This document shows positions 52,457 through 60,992 of a stretch of DNA of 64,000 bases, one piece after another (the stretch's first letter is position 1; each line of letters starts with the position of its first letter). The stretch is taken from positions 39,078 to 103,077 of the forward strand of contig NZ_JALNYS010000004.1 of assembly GCF_023229695.1 (NCBI RefSeq). Reading direction: 5' to 3'. A program made the translations under genes and the position numbers. The notes below the pieces were generated by a model. It saw only the letters and a list, made by a program, of their open reading frames with translations, did no database searches and was not told the origin of the DNA. The stretch comes from Sulfuricurvum sp. GTDB lineage: Bacteria; Campylobacterota; Campylobacteria; Campylobacterales; Sulfurimonadaceae.

Positions 52457-53815
52457 ATGTCAAAAAATATTTTTCGTGAGTACGATATAAGAGGCATTTT
52501 TGAAGAAGAGCTCAATGCGTCCAATGTAAAAAAAATAGGATATTTTTTTGGTCTAGAAGTTTTAAAAAGAGAGAGAGATGCACGTTATATCTCCCTTGGT
52601 TATGATGCGAGAACCCATTCTCCTGTACTTCAGGAGTGGTTGGCCTCGGGTCTAAATAAAGCGGGGCTAAAGGTTCTAGACATGGGTCTTGTTGCTACGC
52701 CGGTTAACTATTTTTCAAACTACATTGACAATGATGGCAAACCGGTATCCGCTTCTATTATGATTACGGGTTCCCATAATCCGCCGGAGTACAACGGATT
52801 TAAAATCACTTTAAACAAAGGACCGTTTTTCGGTGACGATATTTACGCTCTGGGAGATAAAGTACTCGGCAGTGATCTAGAGATTGAAGATAACACTGAA
52901 ACGATAAAAATCGATACGAGAGAGAAATATATAGAGTACATGATAAACGAATTTTCCCATTTAGATCTAAGCGGGAAACAATTTGTTTTTGATTGCGGCA
53001 ATGGTGCAGCGGGTACCGTATTGCGAGAAATACTGGATGGATTGAAAATCAATCACCATATTATGTACGAAGAGCCGGATGGAACCTTCCCGAACCATCA
53101 TCCGGACCCAAGTGAAGTGGAAACACTGGAAGATATAAAAAAAGAGCTCTCCTCAAAACTTTACACACTGGGTTTTGCTTATGACGGAGACGCTGATCGT
53201 ATTGCCGTTCTTTCTGAAAAGTATAATTTCAAAGGGGACGTATTAGCCCTTTTCTTTTCACGATTTATCGATAATCCTACCGTAATAGGGGAGGTAAAAT
53301 GTTCTCAAATGATGTATGACATGATAAATACCTACGGAACGGCAATTATGTACAAAACGGGTCATTCTAATCTAAAAGTGAAAATAAAAGAGACCAATGC
53401 TTCGTTTGCGGCGGAAGTAAGCGGTCATATATTTTTCAATGACCGCTATTTCGGATACGATGATGCCATTTATTCGACATTAAGAGCACTTGAACTTGTC
53501 CATAACGGATTTGATTACGATGCTGAATATGAAAAACTACCGAAACTTTATTCGACGAATGAAATCAATATCAATACAACGGAAGAGAGAAAATTCATTA
53601 TTATAGATGAACTGAAACAAAAGCTTCAGAACCCGCCAAAAGAGTTTCCCATGATAAAAGATATCATTACGGTAGATGGGGTGAGAGTAGTATTTGAAAA
53701 TGGTTGGGGTTTAATCAGAGCAAGCAATACAACACCCAAACTCGTTACACGATTTGAGGCGGTGGACGAAGAGACAGCCCTTATGTATCAGGCTAAATTA
53801 TTAAGTTTAATCTAA
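52457..53815 (+). CDS. manB: Phosphomannomutase / phosphoglucomutase
   Basis: 452 aa. FREYDIRGIFEEE opening, catalytic phosphoserine loop ITGSHNPPEYNGFK, metal-binding AYDGDADRIAV, sugar-binding AEVSGHIFF, and RASNTTPKLV. It interconverts mannose-6- and mannose-1-phosphate (and perhaps glucose forms). Confidence 0.95.
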   Translation: MSKNIFREYDIRGIFEEELNASNVKKIGYFFGLEVLKRERDARYISLGYDARTHSPVLQEWLASGLNKAGLKVLDMGLVATPVNYFSNYIDNDGKPVSASIMITGSHNPPEYNGFKITLNKGPFFGDDIYALGDKVLGSDLEIEDNTETIKIDTREKYIEYMINEFSHLDLSGKQFVFDCGNGAAGTVLREILDGLKINHHIMYEEPDGTFPNHHPDPSEVETLEDIKKELSSKLYTLGFAYDGDADRIAVLSEKYNFKGDVLALFFSRFIDNPTVIGEVKCSQMMYDMINTYGTAIMYKTGHSNLKVKIKETNASFAAEVSGHIFFNDRYFGYDDAIYSTLRALELVHNGFDYDAEYEKLPKLYSTNEININTTEERKFIIIDELKQKLQNPPKEFPMIKDIITVDGVRVVFENGWGLIRASNTTPKLVTRFEAVDEETALMYQAKLLSLI

Positions 53816-53850
53816 AAAACAAGAGACTCTTCCGTTAGTTTATCAAAAAG

Positions 53851-53894
53851 AGAGATTAAAAAAATCTTTCTTTATCTCTCGCTCAACGAGATAC
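53851..53894. terminator. Inverted repeats after manB, possible terminator
   Basis: GAGAGAT (53851) pairs with ATCTCTC (53875), and TATCTC (53874) pairs alternatively with GAGATA (53889). No clean T-run follows, so termination is doubtful. Confidence 0.3.
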
Positions 53895-53932
53895 GAGGTA
53901 TCAAAAAATAAAAAATAAAATTTTATTGTTGC

Positions 53933-53938
53933 TATAAT
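53933..53938 (+). promoter_or_regulatory. -10 box of the second PIN module
   Basis: TATAAT 33 nt before the antitoxin ATG, in a very AT-rich region; no clear -35. AGAAAGGA at 53959-53966 is the ribosome-binding site. Confidence 0.5.
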
Positions 53939-53971
53939 ACTTGTATCTTTATTATCAAGAAAGGATTCTTT

Positions 53972-54199
53972 ATGTACGCAGTAGAGTTTCATGCAGCAAT
54001 CGAAAATGGAGTTGTTCATATTCCTAAAGAGTATCAAAATTTGTATAATATAAAAGATGCACAGGTGTTTATTATTCCAATAAATAAACAAAGAGAAGAA
54101 AAGTTATTTAATCCAAAAGATTTTTTTAATGTTGCACACACAAGCAAGGGTGAGATTGATCAATATTTACAATCTAATCAAAATGAATGGGATGTCTGA
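53972..54199 (+). CDS. Antitoxin of a PIN-type module (2)
   Basis: 75 aa. N-terminal VEFHAAIENGVVHIPKEYQN resembles an AbrB-like/Phd-like swapped-hairpin start; the C-terminal EIDQYLQSNQNEWDV is the toxin-binding tail. Its end overlaps the toxin gene. Confidence 0.7.
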   Translation: MYAVEFHAAIENGVVHIPKEYQNLYNIKDAQVFIIPINKQREEKLFNPKDFFNVAHTSKGEIDQYLQSNQNEWDV

Positions 54200-54596
54200 T
54201 TTGATGAAAAATAGATTTTTATTGGATACTAATATTGTAATTTATTATTTTAATGGCATTATAGATGATGTTGATATATTTACTATTTTAAAAGAGAGTT
54301 TCAATATATCCATCATAACAAAAATTGAATTTTTAAGCTGGAAAAAACTCTTAGATGATAAGCGATTACAAGAAAAAGCAGTTGATTTTATTTCACACGC
54401 TACTGTTTATAATTTAGATGAAATGGTGGCAAGCAAAACTATCGAGAATAGACAAAAGTATAATATTAAAACCCCTGATGCTATCATTGGAGCTACTGCT
54501 ATGGTCAATGGATTTGAGATCGTCACGAATAATGTAGATGACTTTAAAAATCTTGATTTAAAAATTACAACTTTAAAATTAAAATCGAATGCCTAG
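54192..54596 (+). CDS. PIN-domain toxin (VapC-like) (2)
   Basis: 134 aa from MSDLMKNRF (or 130 from the ATG at 54204). FLLDTNIVIYYFNG, ITKIEFLSW, KTPDAIIGATAMV and TNNVDDF carry the PIN acidic residues. It overlaps the antitoxin by 8 bp. Confidence 0.85.
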   Translation: MSDLMKNRFLLDTNIVIYYFNGIIDDVDIFTILKESFNISIITKIEFLSWKKLLDDKRLQEKAVDFISHATVYNLDEMVASKTIENRQKYNIKTPDAIIGATAMVNGFEIVTNNVDDFKNLDLKITTLKLKSNA

Positions 54597-54637
54597 GCAA
54601 CCAAGAGTAGAACTATCATGTTGTCTATCGTGGATTG

Positions 54638-54778
54638 ATGGTGGAGTTGGAGCATACGCCATTAAATTTAAATCTGTTTGGTTATGCGCTTCGGGCAATA
54701 TTTATGGTTGTATCTGTTGGCGTTGCGTACAATTATAACGAGTTATATAGATTAAAGAATTCAATTGAGGAGTTGTAA
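54638..54778 (+). CDS. Small ORF with one membrane helix
   Basis: 46 aa; helix at FGYALRAIFMVVSVGVAY. The frame is open further upstream to a stop at 54609, without a start, so it may be the end of a lost gene. The 54597-54990 gap otherwise contains only the next small ORF and the relBE promoter. Confidence 0.3.
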   Translation: MVELEHTPLNLNLFGYALRAIFMVVSVGVAYNYNELYRLKNSIEEL

Positions 54779-54779
54779 A

Positions 54780-54875
54780 ATGGAAACGATAGGACTTTTG
54801 TCTTTGGCAGTGCGGTTTGTTGTTGCTTGGATATATGGCACAAAAAAACATTGGAAAATTGCTGATATTTTCTGA
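54780..54875 (+). CDS. Second small membrane ORF
   Basis: 31 aa (METIGLLSLAVRFVVAWIYG...), starting one base after the previous stop, preceded by TTGAGGAG. Not recognised. Close spacing suggests co-translation if both are real. Confidence 0.3.
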   Translation: METIGLLSLAVRFVVAWIYGTKKHWKIADIF

Positions 54876-54938
54876 AAATATAAATAGAAAATCTATTCCT
54901 CCTTTCTTTTGTATAAGAGACGAAACCAAAACATTTCA

Positions 54939-54967
54939 TTGACTATATTGCTATTTATATGTATAAT
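54939..54967 (+). promoter_or_regulatory. Sigma-70 promoter of the RelBE-like module
   Basis: TTGACT (54939-54944), 17-bp spacer, TATAAT (54962-54967): the best -35/-10 pair I found in the window. AAGGAG at 54980-54985 precedes the antitoxin ATG. Confidence 0.7.
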
Positions 54968-54990
54968 TTGTAATATTTTAAGGAGTTTAT

Positions 54991-55218
54991 ATGCAAGCAA
55001 TAAAAGCAACATTTACTTTGCCGGATTATCTTTTAATGGAGCTTTCGGAGTTTGCGCAAGAGCTGGGAGAAAAGAAAAGCCATATGGTGGCGGAAGCGTT
55101 GAGTCAGTATTTTGATGCTCTCGATCTTAAACTTGCGCTCAAACGTTCCAAAGAAGTTCATGAGGGAAAAATTCAAACGATTAGTTTTGATGCGATAAAA
55201 GAAGAGCTTGGTCTTTAA
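54991..55218 (+). CDS. RHH/RelB-like antitoxin
   Basis: 75 aa. IKATFTLPDYLLMELSEFAQ and KSHMVAEALSQYFD form a ribbon-helix-helix DNA-binding domain; the C-terminal part neutralises the toxin. Overlaps the toxin gene by one base. Confidence 0.8.
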   Translation: MQAIKATFTLPDYLLMELSEFAQELGEKKSHMVAEALSQYFDALDLKLALKRSKEVHEGKIQTISFDAIKEELGL

Positions 55219-55505
55219 TGTCCCAGTACCGTTTGGAATTTCATCCCGCTGCAAAAAAAGAGTTGGATAGATTAGATCATCAAGTAAAAGTTTTTATTGT
55301 CGAAGCACTCAGTTTATTTATCGAAGAGTACGATACCCATTATGAAATTCAGCTGATGAAGCAATCAAAGATAAAAAAACTTCAAGGTGAATGGGATGGT
55401 TTTTATCGGTTGCGTTTTAGAGATTATCGTGTGATTTATGAAAAAATTAATGATCAGCTGGTGATCCATATTATCAGAGTTGCACATCGAAAAGAAGTTT
55501 ATTGA
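55218..55505 (+). CDS. RelE/ParE-superfamily toxin
   Basis: 95 aa. YRLEFHPAAKKELDRLD, KIKKLQGEWDGFYRLRFRDY, VIYEKINDQLVIHIIRVAHR: classic RelE fold with the basic residues used for mRNA cleavage. Complete pair with the preceding gene. Confidence 0.88.
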   Translation: MSQYRLEFHPAAKKELDRLDHQVKVFIVEALSLFIEEYDTHYEIQLMKQSKIKKLQGEWDGFYRLRFRDYRVIYEKINDQLVIHIIRVAHRKEVY

Positions 55506-55555
55506 AGTAGAAAAACACAACGTAAGCACTCACCTACCCACAAAAAAAGTTGATT

Positions 55556-55689
55556 TTATACCCTCTATCATTAACTGTACATACGCATTTTGTCATCCCG
55601 TACTTGATACGGGATCCATTTCTTGCATTGGATTTTGTGTCGTAGCACAAAATGACGAGAGTGTCCCTAGTTCATAAAGTTTGGTATAA
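55556..55689 (-). mobile_element. 134-bp MITE-like palindromic element, copy 2
   Basis: Reverse orientation relative to copy 1 at 35896. On the minus strand it starts TTATACC and ends GGTATAA. Hairpin 1 is ATTTTGTG/CACAAAAT and hairpin 2 ATCCCGTA/TACGGGAT. Hairpin 1 differs from copy 1 at two positions on each arm that keep pairing. Lies between relE and the wecA-like gene. Confidence 0.75.
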
Positions 55690-55707
55690 TAACTCCCCTC
55701 ACCCTAA

Positions 55708-56799
55708 TTATCCTTTTGCGTTCAAATTGTTTTTAATTTTAAGTGATTGTTTGCGTTTTATTTTTCGATAGTAGGAAAATTTATTCTGTCTGGTCAACAT
55801 TCCGGTCAGAAAAACATAAAAAATTGCGGTATTTAAAACAAACAGCAAAAGGATAAATCGTTGTTTCGGATAGTCGGTAAAATCAAATCCCATTAAAGAA
55901 AAAAGAAGTTGCATCATAATAATAACACCGACACTCTTTTTAACATGGCCGTCAAAGAATTTGAGCAAAATGTGGTGAATATGGGTTTTATCGGGTGAAA
56001 AGATCGATTTTTTGTTTCTTTTACGACGAATCATGACAATGATTGTATCCATAATCGGAATGGCCGCGATAAAGAGGATGGTTGAGGGTTGTATGTAGGA
56101 GAGTGATTTGATCGCCAAAACGGCAATGACAAATCCGAGTGTCAATGATCCGCTATCCCCCATAAAGATTTTAGCAGGATTCCAGTTAAACCATAAAAAA
56201 GCGCACAAAGCGGCAATAAAAGAGAGAGAAAGAGAGAGGATAAACGGGTCTTCATAATGGTATCCGATAAGTGCCAGCGTTCCTAAAATAATGATACTGA
56301 TAGAGGCCGCAAGGCCATCCAAACCATCGGAAAGATTAAGGGCATTGGTAAATCCGGTAACGGCGAAGATGGTAAAAGGGAGGGCAAACCAACCCAGCGG
56401 TATCTCATATCCAAACAGATGCCCAAGAGAACGGATAACGATATCGTCAGAATAGATAAGCAGTGTTGCCAGAATAATGACGATAAATTTTGTTTTTGGT
56501 TTGGTATCCCTATGATCATCCAGAATGCCGACGATAAAAACTAAAAAAATGGCGATAAAAGTAGCTAAGTGGGTATAGACAAGAGTGTTGAGCAAAAGTA
56601 AATCAGAGACAATAACGCCAAAAACAATGCCGATTCCCGCGCCGCGCGGAGTAATCTTTTGGTGCACGCTTCGGTGATTCGGTATGTCAACCAGGCCTAA
56701 TTTTGGGGCAAAATGTATTAATAATTTGATAAATATAAATGACGATGCAAAAGCTATTGCCAATTTGATAACTAATTCGTAGGGCACGTATAACCTCAA
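55708..56799 (-). CDS. Undecaprenyl-phosphate HexNAc-1-phosphate transferase (WecA/WbpL-like)
   Basis: 363 aa with about 10-11 membrane helices. Conserved cytoplasmic motifs: HQKITPRGAG, GILDDHRD (paired Asp), NALNLSDGLDGLA, and FMGDSGSLTLGF, plus HxHH-like KTHIHHIL near the end. It starts the lipid-linked repeat unit. It is the only minus-strand gene in this half and diverges from wza. Confidence 0.92.
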   Translation of the reverse strand: MRLYVPYELVIKLAIAFASSFIFIKLLIHFAPKLGLVDIPNHRSVHQKITPRGAGIGIVFGVIVSDLLLLNTLVYTHLATFIAIFLVFIVGILDDHRDTKPKTKFIVIILATLLIYSDDIVIRSLGHLFGYEIPLGWFALPFTIFAVTGFTNALNLSDGLDGLAASISIIILGTLALIGYHYEDPFILSLSLSFIAALCAFLWFNWNPAKIFMGDSGSLTLGFVIAVLAIKSLSYIQPSTILFIAAIPIMDTIIVMIRRKRNKKSIFSPDKTHIHHILLKFFDGHVKKSVGVIIMMQLLFSLMGFDFTDYPKQRFILLLFVLNTAIFYVFLTGMLTRQNKFSYYRKIKRKQSLKIKNNLNAKG

Positions 56800-56914
56800 T
56801 TTTAAGTAGTTTTATGATAGATAACAATAATTTTAGTTATTAATCATAACCGATATTATACGGATTTGGTGTTAAACGGAGCTAAGTTCCGGTGGTTTAT
56901 ATATCGTCTTTTTA

Positions 56915-56923
56915 TGGTATACT
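56915..56923 (+). promoter_or_regulatory. Putative extended -10 promoter of wza
   Basis: TGGTATACT (TG-N-TATACT), 48 nt before the wza ATG, with TTAGGAG at 56954-56960 as ribosome-binding site. Confidence 0.5.
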
Positions 56924-56970
56924 GTTAAAATTAAAAGCACATATAAGCTTGATTTAGGAGTTTTAGATTG

Positions 56971-57765
56971 ATGTTGAAAAAATTTCTATTGCTAGCAATA
57001 GTAGTATTATTAACGGGGTGTGCGACAAAGCAAGATTATACTTTGTTTCAAACTAAACCGATTGAGGATTCAAAACAAGAGGGTGACAGTTATTTTTTCA
57101 AAAAAAATGATACTAAAAATGATCGTAACGATACGGCACCTCAAAAGATGATCAGCGAGTATAAAATTGCACCGCGCGACAAACTCTCAATTGTGGTTTT
57201 TAACCACCCTGAATTGAGTACACGCAGTCCAAATATTATCCCTACCGGTGAAAAAGGGATTACTGTTTCTAGCGATGGAACGGTTATGCTTGCTTTGATT
57301 GGCCGTATTGCGTTAGCCGGACTTACTAAAGAAGAAGCGGGAGATCTTGTAACAAAGAGATACAATCTATACATCAAGGATCCCTATGTCAATCTTGAAA
57401 TACTCAATCAAAGGGTATATGTTGTCGGAGAGGTTAATCGTCCGGGTGTCGTACCGCTCATCAATGAATCCATGACGGTGATTGAGGCGATTGCGCAAGC
57501 CGGCGACTTTAATGTCTACAGTCAACGTAATTCGGTTAAAATCATGAGAGGCAATTTAAGCAATCCGACGATTTCGACCATTGATATGACAAAACTCGCT
57601 TCCCTAGAGGCAAGCAATTATATGCTTTACCCCGGGGATACGGTGTATGTACAGCCAAACAGTATGCGGGCTACGAATGTCAATATTAATGAGTATTTAC
57701 CTGCGTTGCAGTTGATCAATAGTTTGATCACACCGTTTGTTAATGTTAAATATCTTACAAATTAG
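56971..57765 (+). CDS. wza: Wza-type polysaccharide export lipoprotein
   Basis: 264 aa. Lipobox LLTGC (Cys ~18), then YKIAPRDKLSIVVFNHPELS and GTVMLALIGRIALAGLT (poly-export domain) and SLBB-like VYVVGEVNRPGVVPL. Outer-membrane channel for the Wzy-dependent polymer, smaller than E. coli Wza. Start ATG at 56971 after TTAGGAG. Confidence 0.9.
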   Translation: MLKKFLLLAIVVLLTGCATKQDYTLFQTKPIEDSKQEGDSYFFKKNDTKNDRNDTAPQKMISEYKIAPRDKLSIVVFNHPELSTRSPNIIPTGEKGITVSSDGTVMLALIGRIALAGLTKEEAGDLVTKRYNLYIKDPYVNLEILNQRVYVVGEVNRPGVVPLINESMTVIEAIAQAGDFNVYSQRNSVKIMRGNLSNPTISTIDMTKLASLEASNYMLYPGDTVYVQPNSMRATNVNINEYLPALQLINSLITPFVNVKYLTN

Positions 57766-57779
57766 AGGGATAGTTAGGG

Positions 57780-60188
57780 ATGTCAGTTGAATTAAAGCAC
57801 ACTGTTAACGAAGAAGACGAAATCGATCTTAAACAGCTTTTTAGCCGTTTAATGGATAAAAAATTAACCATATTTGTAGTTTTTTTATTGACCATACTTG
57901 TTGGTAGCTATATAGCTTATTTTGCTACCCCTATTTATGAGACCTCTGCGGTTTTGCGCATTCAGGAGGACGCGAAAAACAGTAAAACCGATATGTTGCA
58001 GATGGCCATGGAAGGGATGTCGAATACGGAGATCGATACGGAGATCGGGATTTTACAATCCAAATCGTTGATTGAACTTGCATTAAATCAAGTACCGTTT
58101 AATGTACGCTATTTTAAAAAGGAAAATTTAAAAACCAAAGAGATTTATCAAGAGTCTCCGTTTAGTGTACATGATTTTAAGATTTTAGATGAAAAATTTT
58201 TTGGTAAATGGTTTTTAATTAAGAATGAAGATAACAACTCTTTTACGTTACAGATAAAACAATCGTTATTAGAGAAGTACGGGGTCAAAGAGTCTATAGT
58301 ATTTAATGAAAAATTTCATTACGGCGAGAGGGTACAAACAAAATATTTTAGTTTTACCGTTAATAAAGAGAGTGAATTTACGAAGGGGGAATACAGTTTC
58401 CTCTTTAATACGAATCGTTCCATTATCGATCAGATTATTTTACCGAATCTTCAAGTAGCACAAGTAGGAAAAAAAGGTTCCCTCGTTCAGATCACGTATC
58501 AGGATAATATACCGGAGAGGGCGGAGAAGTTTACGAATGCCCTCGCCAATGCGTACATCCAGCAAAGTATCGATTTTAACACCGAAGAGGCATCTAAAAC
58601 GCTCTCATTTATCGAAGATCAATTACGTGATGTGAAGAAAAACCTCGAAGAGTCGGCGCTCGGCGTTGAAAATTTCAAACAGACCCATAATACAATGGAC
58701 ATTTCAGCTGAAACTAAAACCTCCATTGAAAAACTGAGTGCATATGATCAACAGTTGGCTCAAATCGAAATTGAAGCCGATCAGGCCAAACGGATAGAAC
58801 AATTGCTAAAAAAAGGGGATTTTTCGGCGTTATCTATCGCCCCGATGCAATTGTCCGATAACCTTGTCAGCAGTCTGATGCTTTCATTGAGCGAAGCGGA
58901 GCGAAAGAAAAAAACGCTGATGGTTGAATATACGGAGCGTCACCCGGAGGTTGTTCAGCAGACACTTCAGATCGAGCGGCTGAAAAAAGAGATACTCTCC
59001 AATCTTGGCAGTTTGCAGCAGGGGATTGCGGAGCGTAAGCAATCGATTCAGAAGGTGATCGATCGTAACGAAGTTTTCTTCAAGAAACTGCCGGAGACGG
59101 AGCGTCAATACGTCGAGCGGGCCCGTACGTTTGAAGTGAATGAAAAAATCTATTCCTTTTTGCTGGAGAAACAATCGGAATCCTCCATTGCGAAAGCTTC
59201 TACGGTTTCAAATAATCGTGTAGTTGATCCGGCGTTATTGCCGCTAAAACCGATTAAGCCGAAAAAATCGCTAATCTTAGCCGTTTCGGCTATTTTAGGG
59301 CTGATATTGGGTGTATTGATTGCGTTGTTACGCGATTTTCTGGATGATTCGATCAAATCGATTGACGATATTCGTAAGGAGACCGATATACCGTTGGTCG
59401 GGACCATACCGTTTATTAAAGAGGCGATTGACAGCCGCCACTTGGTCTTGGAAAATCCAAAATCGGTCTATGCGGAATCGTTTCGTGCCATGCGTACCAA
59501 TTTGCAATTTATGGCAACGTATGCCAACCATAAAGTGATCATGGTAACCTCTACACTGCCGGGTGAAGGGAAGACGACAACGGCATCGAATTTGGGGACG
59601 ATATTGGCGTTAAGTGATAAAAAAGTGGTCATTATCAATCTTGACCTTCGTTTGCCGACGCTGCATCAGGTATTCGGACTCGGTAATGAAAAAGGGATGA
59701 GTAATTATCTCTCCGGACATGCGAGTGTGAGTGAAATCATACAAAAAACAGCTGTTGAAAATCTCGATATTATCTCTTCGGGGGCGGTACCGCCGAATCC
59801 TTCGGAGCTTATTATGTCGGAGAGAATGAAAGAAGCTCTTAGTGAGTTAAGGGGGATGTACGATTATGTTATTTTGGATACTCCTCCGATCGGTCTGGTA
59901 ACAGACGGGCTTATTTTGGCAAATGAAGCCGATATAACGTTGTTTGTTTTACGTGTAAACCGTGCAAAACGGGGATTTGCAGCTCGTTTTGATCGAACGG
60001 CGCGTGCGCATGATATTAAACATACCGGTATTATCCTAAGTGCCGTCCCCGCATCAAAAGGCTCCGGAGGCTACGGCGGGTATGGTTACGGCGGTTACGG
60101 CTACGGCTACGGTTACGGCGGCTACGGTGAATACGGGCAAGAGAGTGAAGTTAAAAAATCGTTGTTTCAACGGTTGACGGGTCGTTGA
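57780..60188 (+). CDS. wzc: Wzc-type chain-length regulator and BY-kinase
   Basis: 802 aa. N-terminal Wzz domain with a membrane helix at ~32-52 and coiled coils at ~280-450. The second helix at ~500-520 precedes the cytoplasmic tyrosine kinase: Walker A TSTLPGEGKTTTASNL near 590, A' INLDLRLPTLHQ, and B VILDTPP. The C-terminal tail holds nine Tyr in a Gly-rich run of about 25 residues (GGYGGYGYGGY style), the autophosphorylation cluster. Cycling of phosphorylation controls polymer length and export. Confidence 0.92.
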   Translation: MSVELKHTVNEEDEIDLKQLFSRLMDKKLTIFVVFLLTILVGSYIAYFATPIYETSAVLRIQEDAKNSKTDMLQMAMEGMSNTEIDTEIGILQSKSLIELALNQVPFNVRYFKKENLKTKEIYQESPFSVHDFKILDEKFFGKWFLIKNEDNNSFTLQIKQSLLEKYGVKESIVFNEKFHYGERVQTKYFSFTVNKESEFTKGEYSFLFNTNRSIIDQIILPNLQVAQVGKKGSLVQITYQDNIPERAEKFTNALANAYIQQSIDFNTEEASKTLSFIEDQLRDVKKNLEESALGVENFKQTHNTMDISAETKTSIEKLSAYDQQLAQIEIEADQAKRIEQLLKKGDFSALSIAPMQLSDNLVSSLMLSLSEAERKKKTLMVEYTERHPEVVQQTLQIERLKKEILSNLGSLQQGIAERKQSIQKVIDRNEVFFKKLPETERQYVERARTFEVNEKIYSFLLEKQSESSIAKASTVSNNRVVDPALLPLKPIKPKKSLILAVSAILGLILGVLIALLRDFLDDSIKSIDDIRKETDIPLVGTIPFIKEAIDSRHLVLENPKSVYAESFRAMRTNLQFMATYANHKVIMVTSTLPGEGKTTTASNLGTILALSDKKVVIINLDLRLPTLHQVFGLGNEKGMSNYLSGHASVSEIIQKTAVENLDIISSGAVPPNPSELIMSERMKEALSELRGMYDYVILDTPPIGLVTDGLILANEADITLFVLRVNRAKRGFAARFDRTARAHDIKHTGIILSAVPASKGSGGYGGYGYGGYGYGYGYGGYGEYGQESEVKKSLFQRLTGR

Positions 60189-60934
60189 TGGGTCTTATCA
60201 GGAAGTTTTTATCAGGAAAAAAAGCTCCTGAACGCACTTACTCGGAATTGGGGGTAGATATCCATTCTCATCTCATTCCCGGGATTGACGACGGTGCGAA
60301 AACGATGGAGGAGTCGATCGAACTGATTCAGGCCCTTTCACACCTAGGGTACAAAAAACTGATCACAACGCCCCATATTATGTACGATGCCTATCGGAAC
60401 AGTTCGGAAATCATTTTAAGCGGTCTGGATTTGTTACGCAAAGAGATTGCCGTTCGAAACATCGATATAGATATCGAAGCTGCCGCCGAGTATTATCTGG
60501 ATGAACATTTTTTAAAATTACTCAATTCCAATGCATTAATGACCTTCGGATCGAATTATGTTTTGTTTGAGACTTCGTATGTGGCACGACCTTACGGACT
60601 GCACGAACATATCTACGCTATCCTATCACACGGCTACAAGCCGGTCCTTGCTCACCCTGAACGGTATGTTTATCTGCATGAATCGTACGATGAGTATCGT
60701 AAAATCAAGGATATGGGTGTTTTGTTTCAGGTTAATATTAATTCATTGATCGGTTATTATACCAATCCGGTAAAAAAAGCGGCGGAATGGATCGTAGAGA
60801 ATGGATTGGTCGATTTTGTCGGGAGCGATACCCATAAAATGAGGCATGTACATTTTTTAGAAAAGGCGCAGACGCATCCGAATTTTCAAAAGATATTTGA
60901 CCATAACACCCTCCTGAATCAATCTTTGTTATGA
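60188..60934 (+). CDS. PHP-type protein tyrosine phosphatase (CpsB/YwqE-like)
   Basis: 248 aa. GVDIHSHLIPGIDDGAK opening, TTPHIM, HPERYVYL and VGSDTHKM metal ligands of the PHP fold. Dephosphorylates the Tyr tail of Wzc, as CpsB does in Gram-positives; Wzb is the usual enzyme in enterics. ATG overlaps the wzc stop (TGATG). Confidence 0.88.
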   Translation: MGLIRKFLSGKKAPERTYSELGVDIHSHLIPGIDDGAKTMEESIELIQALSHLGYKKLITTPHIMYDAYRNSSEIILSGLDLLRKEIAVRNIDIDIEAAAEYYLDEHFLKLLNSNALMTFGSNYVLFETSYVARPYGLHEHIYAILSHGYKPVLAHPERYVYLHESYDEYRKIKDMGVLFQVNINSLIGYYTNPVKKAAEWIVENGLVDFVGSDTHKMRHVHFLEKAQTHPNFQKIFDHNTLLNQSLL

Positions 60935-60992
60935 GTTATCTTTCTAAACGTTCACGCGGTAGGATCATTTTGTAATTATATAAGGAAAAATC

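Noticed and set aside
55480..55677. ORF of 65 codons overlapping relE and reading HPVLDTGS
   Set aside because: It is a translation of the 134-bp palindromic element plus flanking DNA, without a ribosome-binding site. It only shows which peptide the repeat encodes in that frame.
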